Positions 46,201 through 55,310 of a stretch of DNA of 64,000 nucleotides are shown here, piece after piece; position 1 is the first letter of the stretch; each line of letters starts with the position of its first letter. Position numbers and translations under genes: made by a program. Under the pieces are notes generated by a model. That model saw only the letters and a list, made by a program, of their open reading frames with translations. It ran no database searches and had not been told where the DNA came from. Source of the stretch: Rhodeus uyekii (lineage: Eukaryota; Chordata; Actinopteri; Cypriniformes; Acheilognathidae); NCBI GenBank assembly GCA_037043235.1, contig JAWRVZ010000016.1, positions 2,951,001 to 3,015,000 on the forward strand. The letters run 5' to 3'.

Positions 46201-47977
46201 TTTTACATTATATGGCTTGTTAAAGTAGTTGTATTTCCTTTCCAGGGAGCCAGAGTGCTCTGCGGAGGGGAGCCCTTCGTCCCAACAGATCCTAAACTGA
46301 AAGATGGGTACTACATGACACCCTGCGTGCTCGGTGAGTTAGAAGAACTGTTGGCGGATGATGTTTTGAGAAACATTCAATGATGTATTTTTCATTCCGT
46401 TCATTTCTTTAAATCTGTGTGTTCATTCACGGCCTGTTTTCAGACGACTGCACAGATGACATGACGTGTGTCAAAGAGGAAATATTTGGGCCTGTGATGT
46501 CGGTACTGTCCTTTGACACCGAGGATGAGGTTCTACGGAGAGCCAATGACAGCTCTCTGGGTCTGGCTGCAGGAGTCTTTACTAAGTAAAGTGAAAGTTT
46601 GTTTTATACACTACCGTTCAAACATTTGGGGTTGTTAAGATTTTTTGTAAACATTTTATAAGAAGTTGAATTAAAATTTGATAAAAAATGTAAAGGCCTA
46701 ATGAAGTGCCTTGAAACGGCATTACTCAATGTGTTGACGTAGTTTCCACTGTAACAGGAAGACCGGACATGACATATCGAACAGCTCAAATTCTATTTTT
46801 AGATAGCCAATAGCATTTAAAAAAAAATGCAACACAGTTTCCTCTTAATCTCTAACTGTTTTTCCTCCTCCAATATAGCATTCTGTGCAGAATTCAAATG
46901 AGTCTGATACGTTTTGTGGTATATGATCCACTCTGTGCTGTCGTGTCTCTGGGCTGGAGCAAACTGTGCGCGCACCACGGCAGTTTGTGTGACACTAACG
47001 TGAAACTAGGGGGTATTCCAGAAAGCAGGTTATGTGACACACCTGGATATGTTTAAGAGTAAGTGGATAACCTAACCTAGGTAACTTTCAGGCTATGCAA
47101 GATGCCACAGTAACTTACTCTCTGAACATAACCTGATCCGAAGCAGCTTCAGTTTGATGGAAGCAAAAACACTTTTATAGCCGTGTTATCTTTGCAAGCA
47201 CAGACTGTTATTTAGTTTAATCATTCTTTATTCCATTTAACCAGTTTATTCCTGTGATCAAAGCTGTATTTTCAGCATCATTACGCCAGTCTTCAGTGTC
47301 ACATGATCCTTCAGAAATCATTGATATGATGATTTACTGCTCAAGAAACATTTCTGATTATTATCAATCTTGAAAACAATTCTGCTGCTTAATATTTTTG
47401 TGGAAACTGATGCATTATTTTCAGGTTTCTTTTATGAATATAAAGTTTAAATGAAAATAATTTTTAACATTATAAATGTCTTTACAGTTGTATTTGATCC
47501 ATTTAAAGTGTCCTTGCTGAATAACTTTCTAAAAATGTTTTTCCGACTAGTGTCTGCTGTGTGTGTGATGGGTAGATGTTTCTGCAAGATAACAAAGCTA
47601 GACTGGGGCTTTCCCGCTTGCTCTTATTTTCTTTTCCTGTCTGTTTCTGACTCGCTAGAGATGTTAAGAGAGCACATCGAGTTATAGAAAACCTGCAGGC
47701 TGGATCGTGCTTCATCAACAACTACAACATCACCCCCGTTGAGGTGCCATTTGGAGGATACAAGGCCTCAGGTGGAGTGACTGTAGGAGTTACAAAACAT
47801 TTTGTTTGTGTGCGAGTTGGCTCTATAACACTAAACGATCACTGTCCTTTAATTAAACTCAACCTCCAACCTCTGATTTCAGGTATTGGAAGAGAAAATG
47901 GCCAGGTGACCGTTGAGTTTTATTCTCAGTTGAAGACGGTGGTGGTGGAGATGGGCGATGTGGATAGTCTCTTTTAA
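40515..47977 (+). CDS. aldh9a1: Aldehyde dehydrogenase 9A1 (4-trimethylaminobutyraldehyde dehydrogenase), 11 exons
   Basis: ALDH9A1 oxidises 4-trimethylaminobutyraldehyde to gamma-butyrobetaine with NAD+, the step before the last in carnitine synthesis, and also other aminoaldehydes. Exons: 40515-40683, 40748-40893, 40997-41126, 41358-41492, 43489-43685, 44369-44509, 45520-45708, 46246-46333, 46444-46585, 47659-47771, 47883-47977; all phases join to 514 aa (human 494 or 518 by start). GAWNYPFQ binds NAD; Glu274 in VTLELGGKSP and Cys308 in GQVCSNGTRVF are the base and nucleophile, 34 residues apart as in ALDH2. The human double Cys at that point is Cys-Ser here. The first ~25 residues are Arg/Ser-rich and may target mitochondria. 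The a/b paralogue is not decided. Confidence 0.97.
41155..41275 (+). repeat. Fragment of the cyprinid miniature repeat
   Basis: Contains 'gatttctgaaggatcatgtg' and 'acactgaagactggagtgat'; lies in aldh9a1 intron 3. Confidence 0.8.
41576..41905 (-). mobile_element. LTR-like dispersed repeat, copy 2 (truncated)
   Basis: Starts 'tgtaggggatttacagttaa' and is closely similar to 61715-62010 through 'ccagatatgttgaatgaaga', 'gccgccccacatacaataac' and 'ttttccacacaagagcagac', then stops matching near 41900. It lies in aldh9a1 intron 4. Confidence 0.75.
43085..43345 (+). repeat. Dispersed fish repeat containing a CA microsatellite
   Basis: The phrases 'gcattgaacccttccaag', 'ggagcagtgagtagtgaaca', then (ac)n at about 43169-43198, 'gtgggcagccattttgc' and 'caaaggcacctcagtcattt' follow the layout of a widespread teleost repeat. 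It lies in aldh9a1 intron 4. The remaining 41906-43084 part of this intron shows nothing I can name. Confidence 0.7.
44830..45260 (-). repeat. Cyprinid miniature repeat, reverse orientation
   Basis: Reads in reverse 'tcctgtgatcaaagctgg', 'tcagtgtcacatgatccttc', 'ctgattattatcaatgttga' and 'cttgctgaataaaagtattt'. It fills much of aldh9a1 intron 6. Confidence 0.85.
46608..46690 (+). repeat. End of a cyprinid miniature repeat
   Basis: Starts 'cactaccgttcaaacatttg' plus 'gggttgttaagatttttt', the usual terminus of this family, and is soon cut off. It lies in aldh9a1 intron 9. Confidence 0.7.
47228..47530 (-). repeat. Cyprinid miniature repeat, reverse orientation
   Basis: Contains 'tcctgtgatcaaagctgt', 'ccagtcttcagtgtcacatg' and 'gatttactgctcaagaaaca'. 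It lies in aldh9a1 intron 9. Confidence 0.85.
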
Positions 47978-48643
47978 ACACAAGCCAGACATATTCTGCT
48001 CGCAGATTAATGATTGGATCCTTCTGGATTCCCCATGTAGCATAAAGATCGACAAGCAGTTACTGAAATGTATCAATGTTCATTACTAATGGACCATGTT
48101 TAGCCTGCCAACTTAATTTTTTGCCAAGTAATGGCAGCCGTGTGTGAATATTTCACAATGAAGTGCCTGCAATGTGAAAACTATATTTGAATGTGAATTG
48201 TCATAGCTATAATGTGATATTTTGATTAATGTACCTGTGTATCAGATCTCGCTCGTGCTGCAAATGTGCTTTACCTGTTCATTCGCTTGAGAAAACACTA
48301 CGCATGGTAATATTTTTTTAAATGACAAAAGGAGGTGCATAATTGTAATAAAAGAGCTTGTGTATAAAGACGGTAGTCTGAATATAGTTTTTTTATGTAC
48401 ATACTCTTGTTCATACAGCTGATGTGCCATGCATTTAACATTGTATTCTACATTCAGCATATAAATATCTCCAAACAAAGTCACCTCATTATAAATTAAA
48501 ATATATTAATTAATTCTCTAGAACTCATTAGCAAGTCACAAACTTTAAACTGCTAAAATGCCATTTTTACTATATTTGAATCAAAGATATCGGCAAAAAA
48601 ACTTTCAAAAACACGTTTGTCTGATGTGAACTTGCTCTGGGTT
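47978..48643. other. Shared 3' spacer of convergent aldh9a1 and hormad1
   Basis: The stop codons of the two genes are 667 bp apart. An AATAAA on the plus strand (48347-48352) ends aldh9a1 about 370 nt after its stop. No comparable hexamer was noticed for hormad1 in this interval, so its 3' end is open. Confidence 0.6.
48347..48352 (+). terminator. aldh9a1: aldh9a1 poly(A) signal
   Basis: AATAAA about 370 nt after the aldh9a1 stop; inferred from position. Confidence 0.55.
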
Positions 48644-51600
48644 TTAAAAGCATCTCATCTTTTTCCTCCTTGGAAATTTGCTTCTCACACATTTCCTCTG
48701 TGCAAATGCATAATGAAAAAGCATCAAAATGTGTTAATAATTTGATAAAAATGAAAAGTGCCATAAATTGCTTACCTTTGCTATAGCTTTTTTGGACTGT
48801 TTAAACTGTGCAAGAGATTCTGCAAAAGGTCAAAATGGCAAAAACTCAGCAAACACTCCAAATCAAGCCAGACCTTCTGAACAAACACCTGTTTTCGATA
48901 CTTACCATCTTCAGACGGCAGGTCCTGGTCACAGTTTCTGGTCACCTGTCACAAGAGAAATGTTTCAGAATGCAATCTGGCAAACACGTATCAAAGTAAC
49001 ATCTTTAATTAAGATCCGTCTTCATCTCACCGTTTCTGCTGCTCTGATTCGAGAGAGAGAGGGTGTCTCCATCTCCGTGTCGTTTTCACTCAACTGCCCT
49101 TCCTCCTGCAGCTTCCCAAGACGGCTCTGTGCTGCCGTCACACGCAACTTCATGGTGTGGAAGCGAGACTGCAGATCGCCCACTCTGAAGTGCACCGCAT
49201 TTCCCTCGAACCACAGACTGTCATTTACACCCGCCTTGAATCCTGGTGGCTCGTATTCAGGTGGAGTGACTCAAGTTGCAAGGAGACAAAAGCATTGATA
49301 TTTCACTAAGCACTAAGTCCAAAAAGAGAATATGTGTTATGAATCAACAGTTCTTGTCCACTTCACTCTTCAAATGCAGAGGATATATTGTACCATCATC
49401 ATAGTAGTAGAGTTTCATCGTGAGGTAGACGGCAGTGGGCAGAGCTTCTAGATTCTGCATGAGGAGGAACAGCTTCCTGATCAGGAGCGTTGAAGCTCTC
49501 TTAGTGTCCTCTAAGGTCACTCTCATGTTCCCAGTCACAGAACTGAACGGAAGAAAAGAGGTGAGGACTAGTGTGTTTCAAGTGATTGGGCATTTCAATT
49601 TTTCAATATTTTTTTACATTAATGTTCAGTAATCCTTCGCCACTTCGCGGTTCAAGTTTCGCGGTCTCAGTGCATCGCGGATATTAAAAAAATATTCTTT
49701 GAAAAATAAAAGTTCAAAAATACCGCCATATCGGCAGCCGTATTGCGGAAAGCAGCGTTGCTTCATCGTGATGCGAGAGAAACGGTTTCCCAGGATGCCA
49801 AACAAAGAGAGAAACTCTCTCAGAGGCTTTGTTCACGCCCACGGCACTCAGACAAGACACGTGATTGGTTCCCGGCACTAGATCTACCAATGGGAGCACG
49901 AGTGGATGTATCCCGTGAGCTGATTGGCTGATCCTACTTCGTGGATTTTCACCTATCACGGGGGTTCCGGTCCACATTAACCGCGATGAACGAGGGATCC
50001 CTGAACACTAAATTGGCAGCATACTGTGCAAAACGTTATCCACTACCGTTCAAAAGTTTCAGTGAAGTTGTTGAAGTTTCTTAGGCTCATTAAAGCTACA
50101 TATATTTGAAATAGAGTATCAGAAAGAAAACAGTAAAAAAGGTAAAATGTAATTTATTTATAATATGATGATTTACTGCTCAAGACACATTTATTATTAT
50201 TATGATCAATGTTGAAAACAGTTGTGCTGCTTAATGTTTTCGTGGACACTAGGATTTCCCAGGATTGTTTGATGAACAGAGAGTTCAAAAGAACAGCATT
50301 TATTTGAAATATAAATCTTTTGTAACATTATGAATGTATTTATTGTCATTTTTTTTCCAATTTAATGTGTGAATAAAAGTATGAAAACCTTTGAACGGTA
50401 ATGTTAACAGCGATTGTTATGTAGTAATCAAATATAGATATACAGGGAAATGTCCAATACTTCACCTCAGGATTTCCATCTGCGGTCCACAGTCTGAGTA
50501 TCTGAACTTAAACTGATAGGACTCAATGACATGCTGAGACAAAAGACACAGGAAAGACACAAAACAGCAGGTTTCAAAAAGTCTTATTATTGGTATCCAC
50601 ATTTTTTCTTCTTCTTTTAAAATGTATAGCACTAGGTGTAACTTGTGCTAACTTAAAGAGATAATTCTGTCAACATTTATTCACCCTCAAGTTGTTCTAC
50701 CTTTAAGATATTAACAAATTATGTGTAACGCAATAATTATAAAATTTGCCAAATTTGATATTTTATTCCACTTAAGATGGAAATTATGAAATAAATTGCG
50801 ATCATTTTATTCCACCGAAAGTCCTGAAAAACATAACAATAATACTTTTTTATGTAATATTTTATAGTATTCATCTCTTTCCTTGTGAAATACTCAAATT
50901 AAAAACCTTGCATTGCTGATTCTCTCACATTTATCTTGCTATCTTGCTTTAGAGTTTTCAGTGTTTATTTTCAGTGCTTTTGTGTTTCATTTTGATATAC
51001 AGTAAATCCTCAGTTTACGAGTTTAAGAATTGTTTAAGAATGCACTAAAAATCACTCGATTCATTCCACACGGCCATAAATGCCCATTTTAAATATTTTT
51101 TTGGGTTGTACCCTATTAATTACAGTTAAAATTATAACCATTAAGATCTCATATAAATACTAATTAATAATTGACAATTAAACTCTAAAAATACTTGACA
51201 ATTTACTGTAACGCACTTTATCTTTGAGTCGCGTCACTGCTGGCGTGAAGGAGACGAGAGGAGGGTTTTACTGCTTACAGGGAGAATTTCATCCCTTCTT
51301 TCTTACCCATCTTGAGGGTTATTGTCTATATGCTGTACTGTACGTATATATTTCACTACGTGAACAATAGCGATCACAATTAATGTAACAACATGAGGTA
51401 AAACCGCTGTAAATCACTTGTAAAAGTATCACTGTGGTGAATGATGCAGCCAAACCAAGCGACGCTGAGAGAATGAACGAGTGAAGGGGTGATGGGCTTT
51501 ATGAGAGGCTGTTGTTACGATATTTCCAGTAAAAATGCGCACGAAGATGATGAGCGTTAGGACTTTTCCACAAAAAATTCTCACACTCCGATACAATGCT

Positions 51601-54600
51601 GGTACACCGATTTGCTCGTATACAAAGTCACTCGTAAACCGAGGTATTACTGTATATATACACATATATATAAACACAAAAATGTTTATGCGTTTTGGCC
51701 TTTTATATACATGAAAACATAATTTTGGGTGCCGGATTGAAAATAATAAAATTGTTGTCTACTTGTAAATTACAAAAATGTAAATTTGTGAAAACAGTGA
51801 TTATGTGTTCAGTCAACAGGCACACAGTGTTTCTTTACAAAGTGCCGTCGTCAACCACCGGCCAGCGGCAGAACACAGAGTTTCTCTTTAAATAAATATA
51901 CAGCTTGCGTTTAGAGCCACGCCTCGACTTACACTCCTGTGCTCCACAAAACTGAACATATTTCTGTCCAGCGTTATGCATTTAACATTATTCTATTCTC
52001 TGCTCAAAAAAAGAGTGAACTTAAAGATCAATTTCAATTGAAAATAAATATTTTTGAGGGGCAGGGGACCAATTATTTCAAGCCAATTATTTTATTTTTG
52101 ACTTACACAGTATAAATAGTCTTGAACGTGAAAGTATATTTGGGGGTCGTTGGCATAAAAAAACTACAGTAATATAAAAATTTGCAAGATTTAAATTTGA
52201 AACTTACATTATTGTCATCTGGGCTTGTGTGTACCTGTGAATAAATGACAGAAAAACACTGAATTTATATAATGTGTATTTCTTTAAAAATGATTATATA
52301 AATAAAAACCCACATTTACTTCTGCATACTGACCCCAATAACCACCATTTGAAGCTGCAAAAAATAAAGTAGATTAATGCAGTGACAATATAATGATAAT
52401 AATAAAAATAAGAGAAAGATAGGTTTGTCTCTAAATATGGTGCTTTTGACTTACATATCTCTTCTCCAAAGCATCAAAACATCCCATCAGCCTTGGAGGA
52501 CAGACGCATGGTTATTATTACCGTACTTCACATAGCATTTTAGCATTTTTTATACTTCAGTGAATCATTATAAATACTATATTTTCACATATCCATTCAA
52601 ATAAACAAACATCACAATTTACTTTGCAAATACAACGACTTACCATTTGACGAGTTTGCGCGCGCCAGGGCAAGAACAATCCTGTTTGAGGACCTTGATA
52701 CACAAATCTGAAGAACAACATTCATCGATGAACAAACTTGTTTAAGATATTTTAAACAGCCTGATGTATATAATCCAGTGTGTGTATGTTTACCTTCCAG
52801 GTATCTGGATCTGTAGGAGTCCTCGGGAAATATCCCACGCAGATAGGTGATGGAGGAGACGGCTATAACCACCATGCGCTTGACAAACACCAGTGACTGA
52901 GTCTCAGTATCCAGCGCCTGACGAAAACACTGGTTCACATTAGCAGTCTTCAAATCCACATCCACATACTTACTTACACAAACACAGAACGACAAACGCC
53001 TCCCTGTCATCTCACACAACTATAGTTTTGGGACCTTTTTAAGCGTAGATGTAAGTATCCAAACTTAAATATTTGTAAATTTTAACTGCTTTGGGATACA
53101 GGACTCTCTTTTTAAGGAAGACACTGCTTATGTAAAAGCAAGTCGAAAAATTAAAGGGTGATTTTTTTTTTTTTGACATTTAATTATTTTACTGTAAAGC
53201 AAATTTTTTTTTTTTTAAATGTATACAACATATATATTTAACAAAAATATCTCTAAAAATTGCCAGAAAAAAAAGCTTTTATTGTAATTTTGTTTAGGCT
53301 CTGCACCCAAAATTGTCACGGGGCGACACACACCTTGTGTTGAAATTACTGTATTTTGATGTATTCTTCTGTCACAAATTAATACATTACCATCACAAAA
53401 CAATAAATGAGGAACCTTGAGGGACTTTCCACCTTTCCAACGACATGTTTGGTTAAGATTAGAAAAAGATTTGATTATAAAATAATGGCATTTTGGGATT
53501 ACAATAATTCAGTTATGAATGCATGAATGTTTCTGCATCTTTCACAGAATATTCTGTAACCAACTCATATTACAAGTGCGACTTTCAAATGACAATTCAC
53601 AGTCAAACATGACAAAGACTGAGAACACAAGTCAAATATACACTGAGCATCAGTCTTTATGTACAGAAATATGAATTACAAACATCTCAGATTACTTTGG
53701 CAAACTGTGAAACAGTGAAATTAAAAGCACTAGTAATGGGTCTTAAAACATTACAACTGAAATATTACAATAATATTGTGTTACTAGCTCAGGAATATGT
53801 CCTATATTGACATTATTGACCTGCTTATTAAAGAAAATGACAGTTTCATCTTCACCAAAATTCTGGTACCTCAGGGATTGTTTATCAATATCAATAATAA
53901 TAATAAGTTAAATTATGATTCTGACAGCTTTTAAATTGACTAAAGCAGATCTCAAATTAATTGTACTATGATTTTACTGTAGTAAAACAACTGGAGCTCC
54001 TTATTTGGAAGCATTTATATTTGTTAAATTTTACATTTATGCATTTGGTAGATGCTTTTATCCAAAATGACTTGCATTGCATTCAAGAAACACATTGACA
54101 TTCTTATCAGCTCTCGCTTTCACAGGGAATCGAACCCATGACCTTGGCGTTGCAAGCGACACACACTACTGTTTCAGTAGAAAAAAGTGTAATTGAACAA
54201 TACCCATTCTGACAAAACATGTTACAAAAGGGATTGAAACCATTGATATATTGCAGTTGTTATGTCCAGTCTATATACACAGTCACACACACATACGTTT
54301 AGTTATGTTTATATATACGTGTGTGTAACATTTGAGGAGTAAACATTAAAACAGTAATAAGTTATAACATATGATGACATGCTTGTATATTTATTATACG
54401 TATGCGTTAGGCAGACGCTTTTATTCACGTATTCAAGAACCACATTGATATTAGCTTTGGTTTCCCTGGGGATCAAACCCATGACCTTGGCGTCGCAAGC
54501 GACTCACTTTACTGTTTGAGCTACAGAAAAATCCTGTTAAGGTTATATTTTATATCCGTTCAGGCTGTAAATGTGGTTAATTTAGTATCTCACCTCAGCA

Positions 54601-54647
54601 ATCACCTGTTTGTCTTCAGTCAGCGGTTTCTTCTGTCTGGTTGTCAT
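48644..54647 (-). CDS. hormad1: HORMA domain-containing protein 1, meiotic axis protein, 12 exons
   Basis: HORMAD1 coats unsynapsed meiotic chromosome axes and promotes double-strand breaks, synapsis and checkpoint signalling. Exons in transcript order: 54647-54594, 52917-52794, 52707-52644, 52491-52455, 52354-52334, 52234-52208, 50533-50466, 49542-49394, 49269-49031, 48945-48906, 48819-48776, 48697-48644; phases join to 306 aa. The HORMA domain (about residues 19-235) includes VSSITYLRGIFPEDSY, GCFDALEKRY, ESYQFKFRYSDCGPQMEIL and the closing block TMKLYYYDDVTPPEYEPPGF. The tail ends RKCVRSKFPRRKKMRCF, a basic stretch that could be a nuclear signal. Human HORMAD1 has 394 aa and HORMAD2 307 aa; the YYDDVTPPEYEPPGFK and FEG blocks favour HORMAD1, but the length fits HORMAD2, so the paralogue call is less sure than the family. 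Confidence 0.88.
49627..50003 (-). mobile_element. Miniature TA-flanked element, reversed copy
   Basis: Left end cagtaatccttcgccacttc, right end cgatgaacgagggatccctg. The core matches 20690-21063 in reverse ('aaacggtttcccaggatgcc', 'gacaagacacgtgattggtt'). It lies in a hormad1 intron and interrupts nothing recognisable. Confidence 0.85.
50042..50402. repeat. Near-complete cyprinid miniature repeat
   Basis: Both ends are present: 'actaccgttcaaaagtttca' at the left and 'acctttgaacggtaatgt' at the right, inverted to each other. The inner part reads 'tttactgctcaagacacatt', 'gttgaaaacagttgtgctgc', 'gaacagcatttatttgaaat' and 'gtgaataaaagt'. This is the reference copy for the family in this window. 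Confidence 0.85.
51000..51652 (-). mobile_element. Second, shorter copy of the 12571-13680 element
   Basis: The ends cagtaaatcctcagtttacg and cgtaaaccgaggtattactg are inverted repeats. 'atcactcgattcattccaca' and 'cggccataaatgcccatttt' match the other copy in reverse. TA tracts flank it. It lies in a hormad1 intron. Confidence 0.8.
53100..53808 (-). other. hormad1 intron 1, unremarkable part
   Basis: AT-rich sequence with poly(T) tracts near 53162 and 53205. I see no exon, repeat boundary or RNA gene here. Confidence 0.4.
53809..54060 (+). repeat. Dispersed repeat shared with 26919-27180
   Basis: Carries the same ordered phrases as the copy next to the scp2 promoter and continues directly into a tRNA-derived SINE, so the two may be parts of one composite unit. 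Confidence 0.75.
54035..54185 (-). repeat. tRNA-derived SINE
   Basis: On the minus strand: the altered A-box region near 54180, 'ggtcatgggttcgattccct' (B box) and the tail 'ttttggataaaagcatctac'. Same family and strand as 4956-5105. Confidence 0.8.
54405..54532 (-). repeat. tRNA-derived SINE, shortened
   Basis: On the minus strand: 'ctgtagctcaaacagtaaag', 'aaggtcatgggtttgatccc' and the tail 'aataaaagcgtctgccta'. It lies only 60 bp from hormad1 exon 1. Confidence 0.8.
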
Positions 54648-55310
54648 GATCGAGACAACTTTAAAATTCGCTCCCTCACACTGAAATTACCTCCTCAAAA
54701 CCTATTATGGCATCAATAAACAACTCAGCAAGTTAATATTTCAGTGTATCTATCGATGTGTGTGCAAGACAGTGTTAATTGTTAAATACGATAATATATT
54801 GTTAAAATACCGTAGGAAGAGTTATTAAGGTAAACCGTTGACCGCGAGGAATATGTGCACGCACGCGCGAGACGCTCGTCTCCGGTCACGCGCATTTGGC
54901 GGTAAACACAAAGACACATGATTGATGTATTTAATAATATTTGTATTCATTTCATAATATTTGTATACTATTACATATTTATTTGTCTACTATGCTCACT
55001 GAGATACAAGAAACAATAAAATAGCCTTCATTAAAATAAAATGTTTACAGTTAAAAATGGTTTATTGTTTGAAATGCACATTTTTTGTTGACAATACAAT
55101 CAAACGCATCTCTTTTCACAACAAAAAGGATAGTAATATATGTTATACATACTAGCTCAGATGTATGACACACTTTGGTCCTACAACTTCTCACAATAGT
55201 GCTATAAATAATAATTACCACTCTTACATGGATGTGTTACTAAGGATAACCAGTATCAGTATTTCATGCTTCTGTCCTTGTACAGGGACCATTACACTAC
55301 GCCGCACAGT
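54648..55310. other. hormad1 promoter side and prdx1 3' UTR
   Basis: The hormad1 ATG and the prdx1 stop are 663 bp apart in the same direction. The stretch 54835-54905 is CpG-rich ('cacgcacgcgcgagacgctc') and is the likely hormad1 promoter. A minus-strand AATAAA (55061-55066) is a good prdx1 poly(A) signal about 245 nt after its stop. Confidence 0.55.
55061..55066 (-). terminator. prdx1: prdx1 poly(A) signal
   Basis: Minus-strand AATAAA about 245 nt after the prdx1 stop; inferred from position. Confidence 0.55.

Noticed and set aside
48768..49298. A 176-residue plus-strand open frame
   Set aside because: It is antisense to three hormad1 exons, whose splice sites and homology are clear; the open frame arises by chance.
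54405..54532. Possible tRNA gene
   Set aside because: A- and B-box-like sequences are present, but cloverleaf arms are not, and the tail is that of a SINE.
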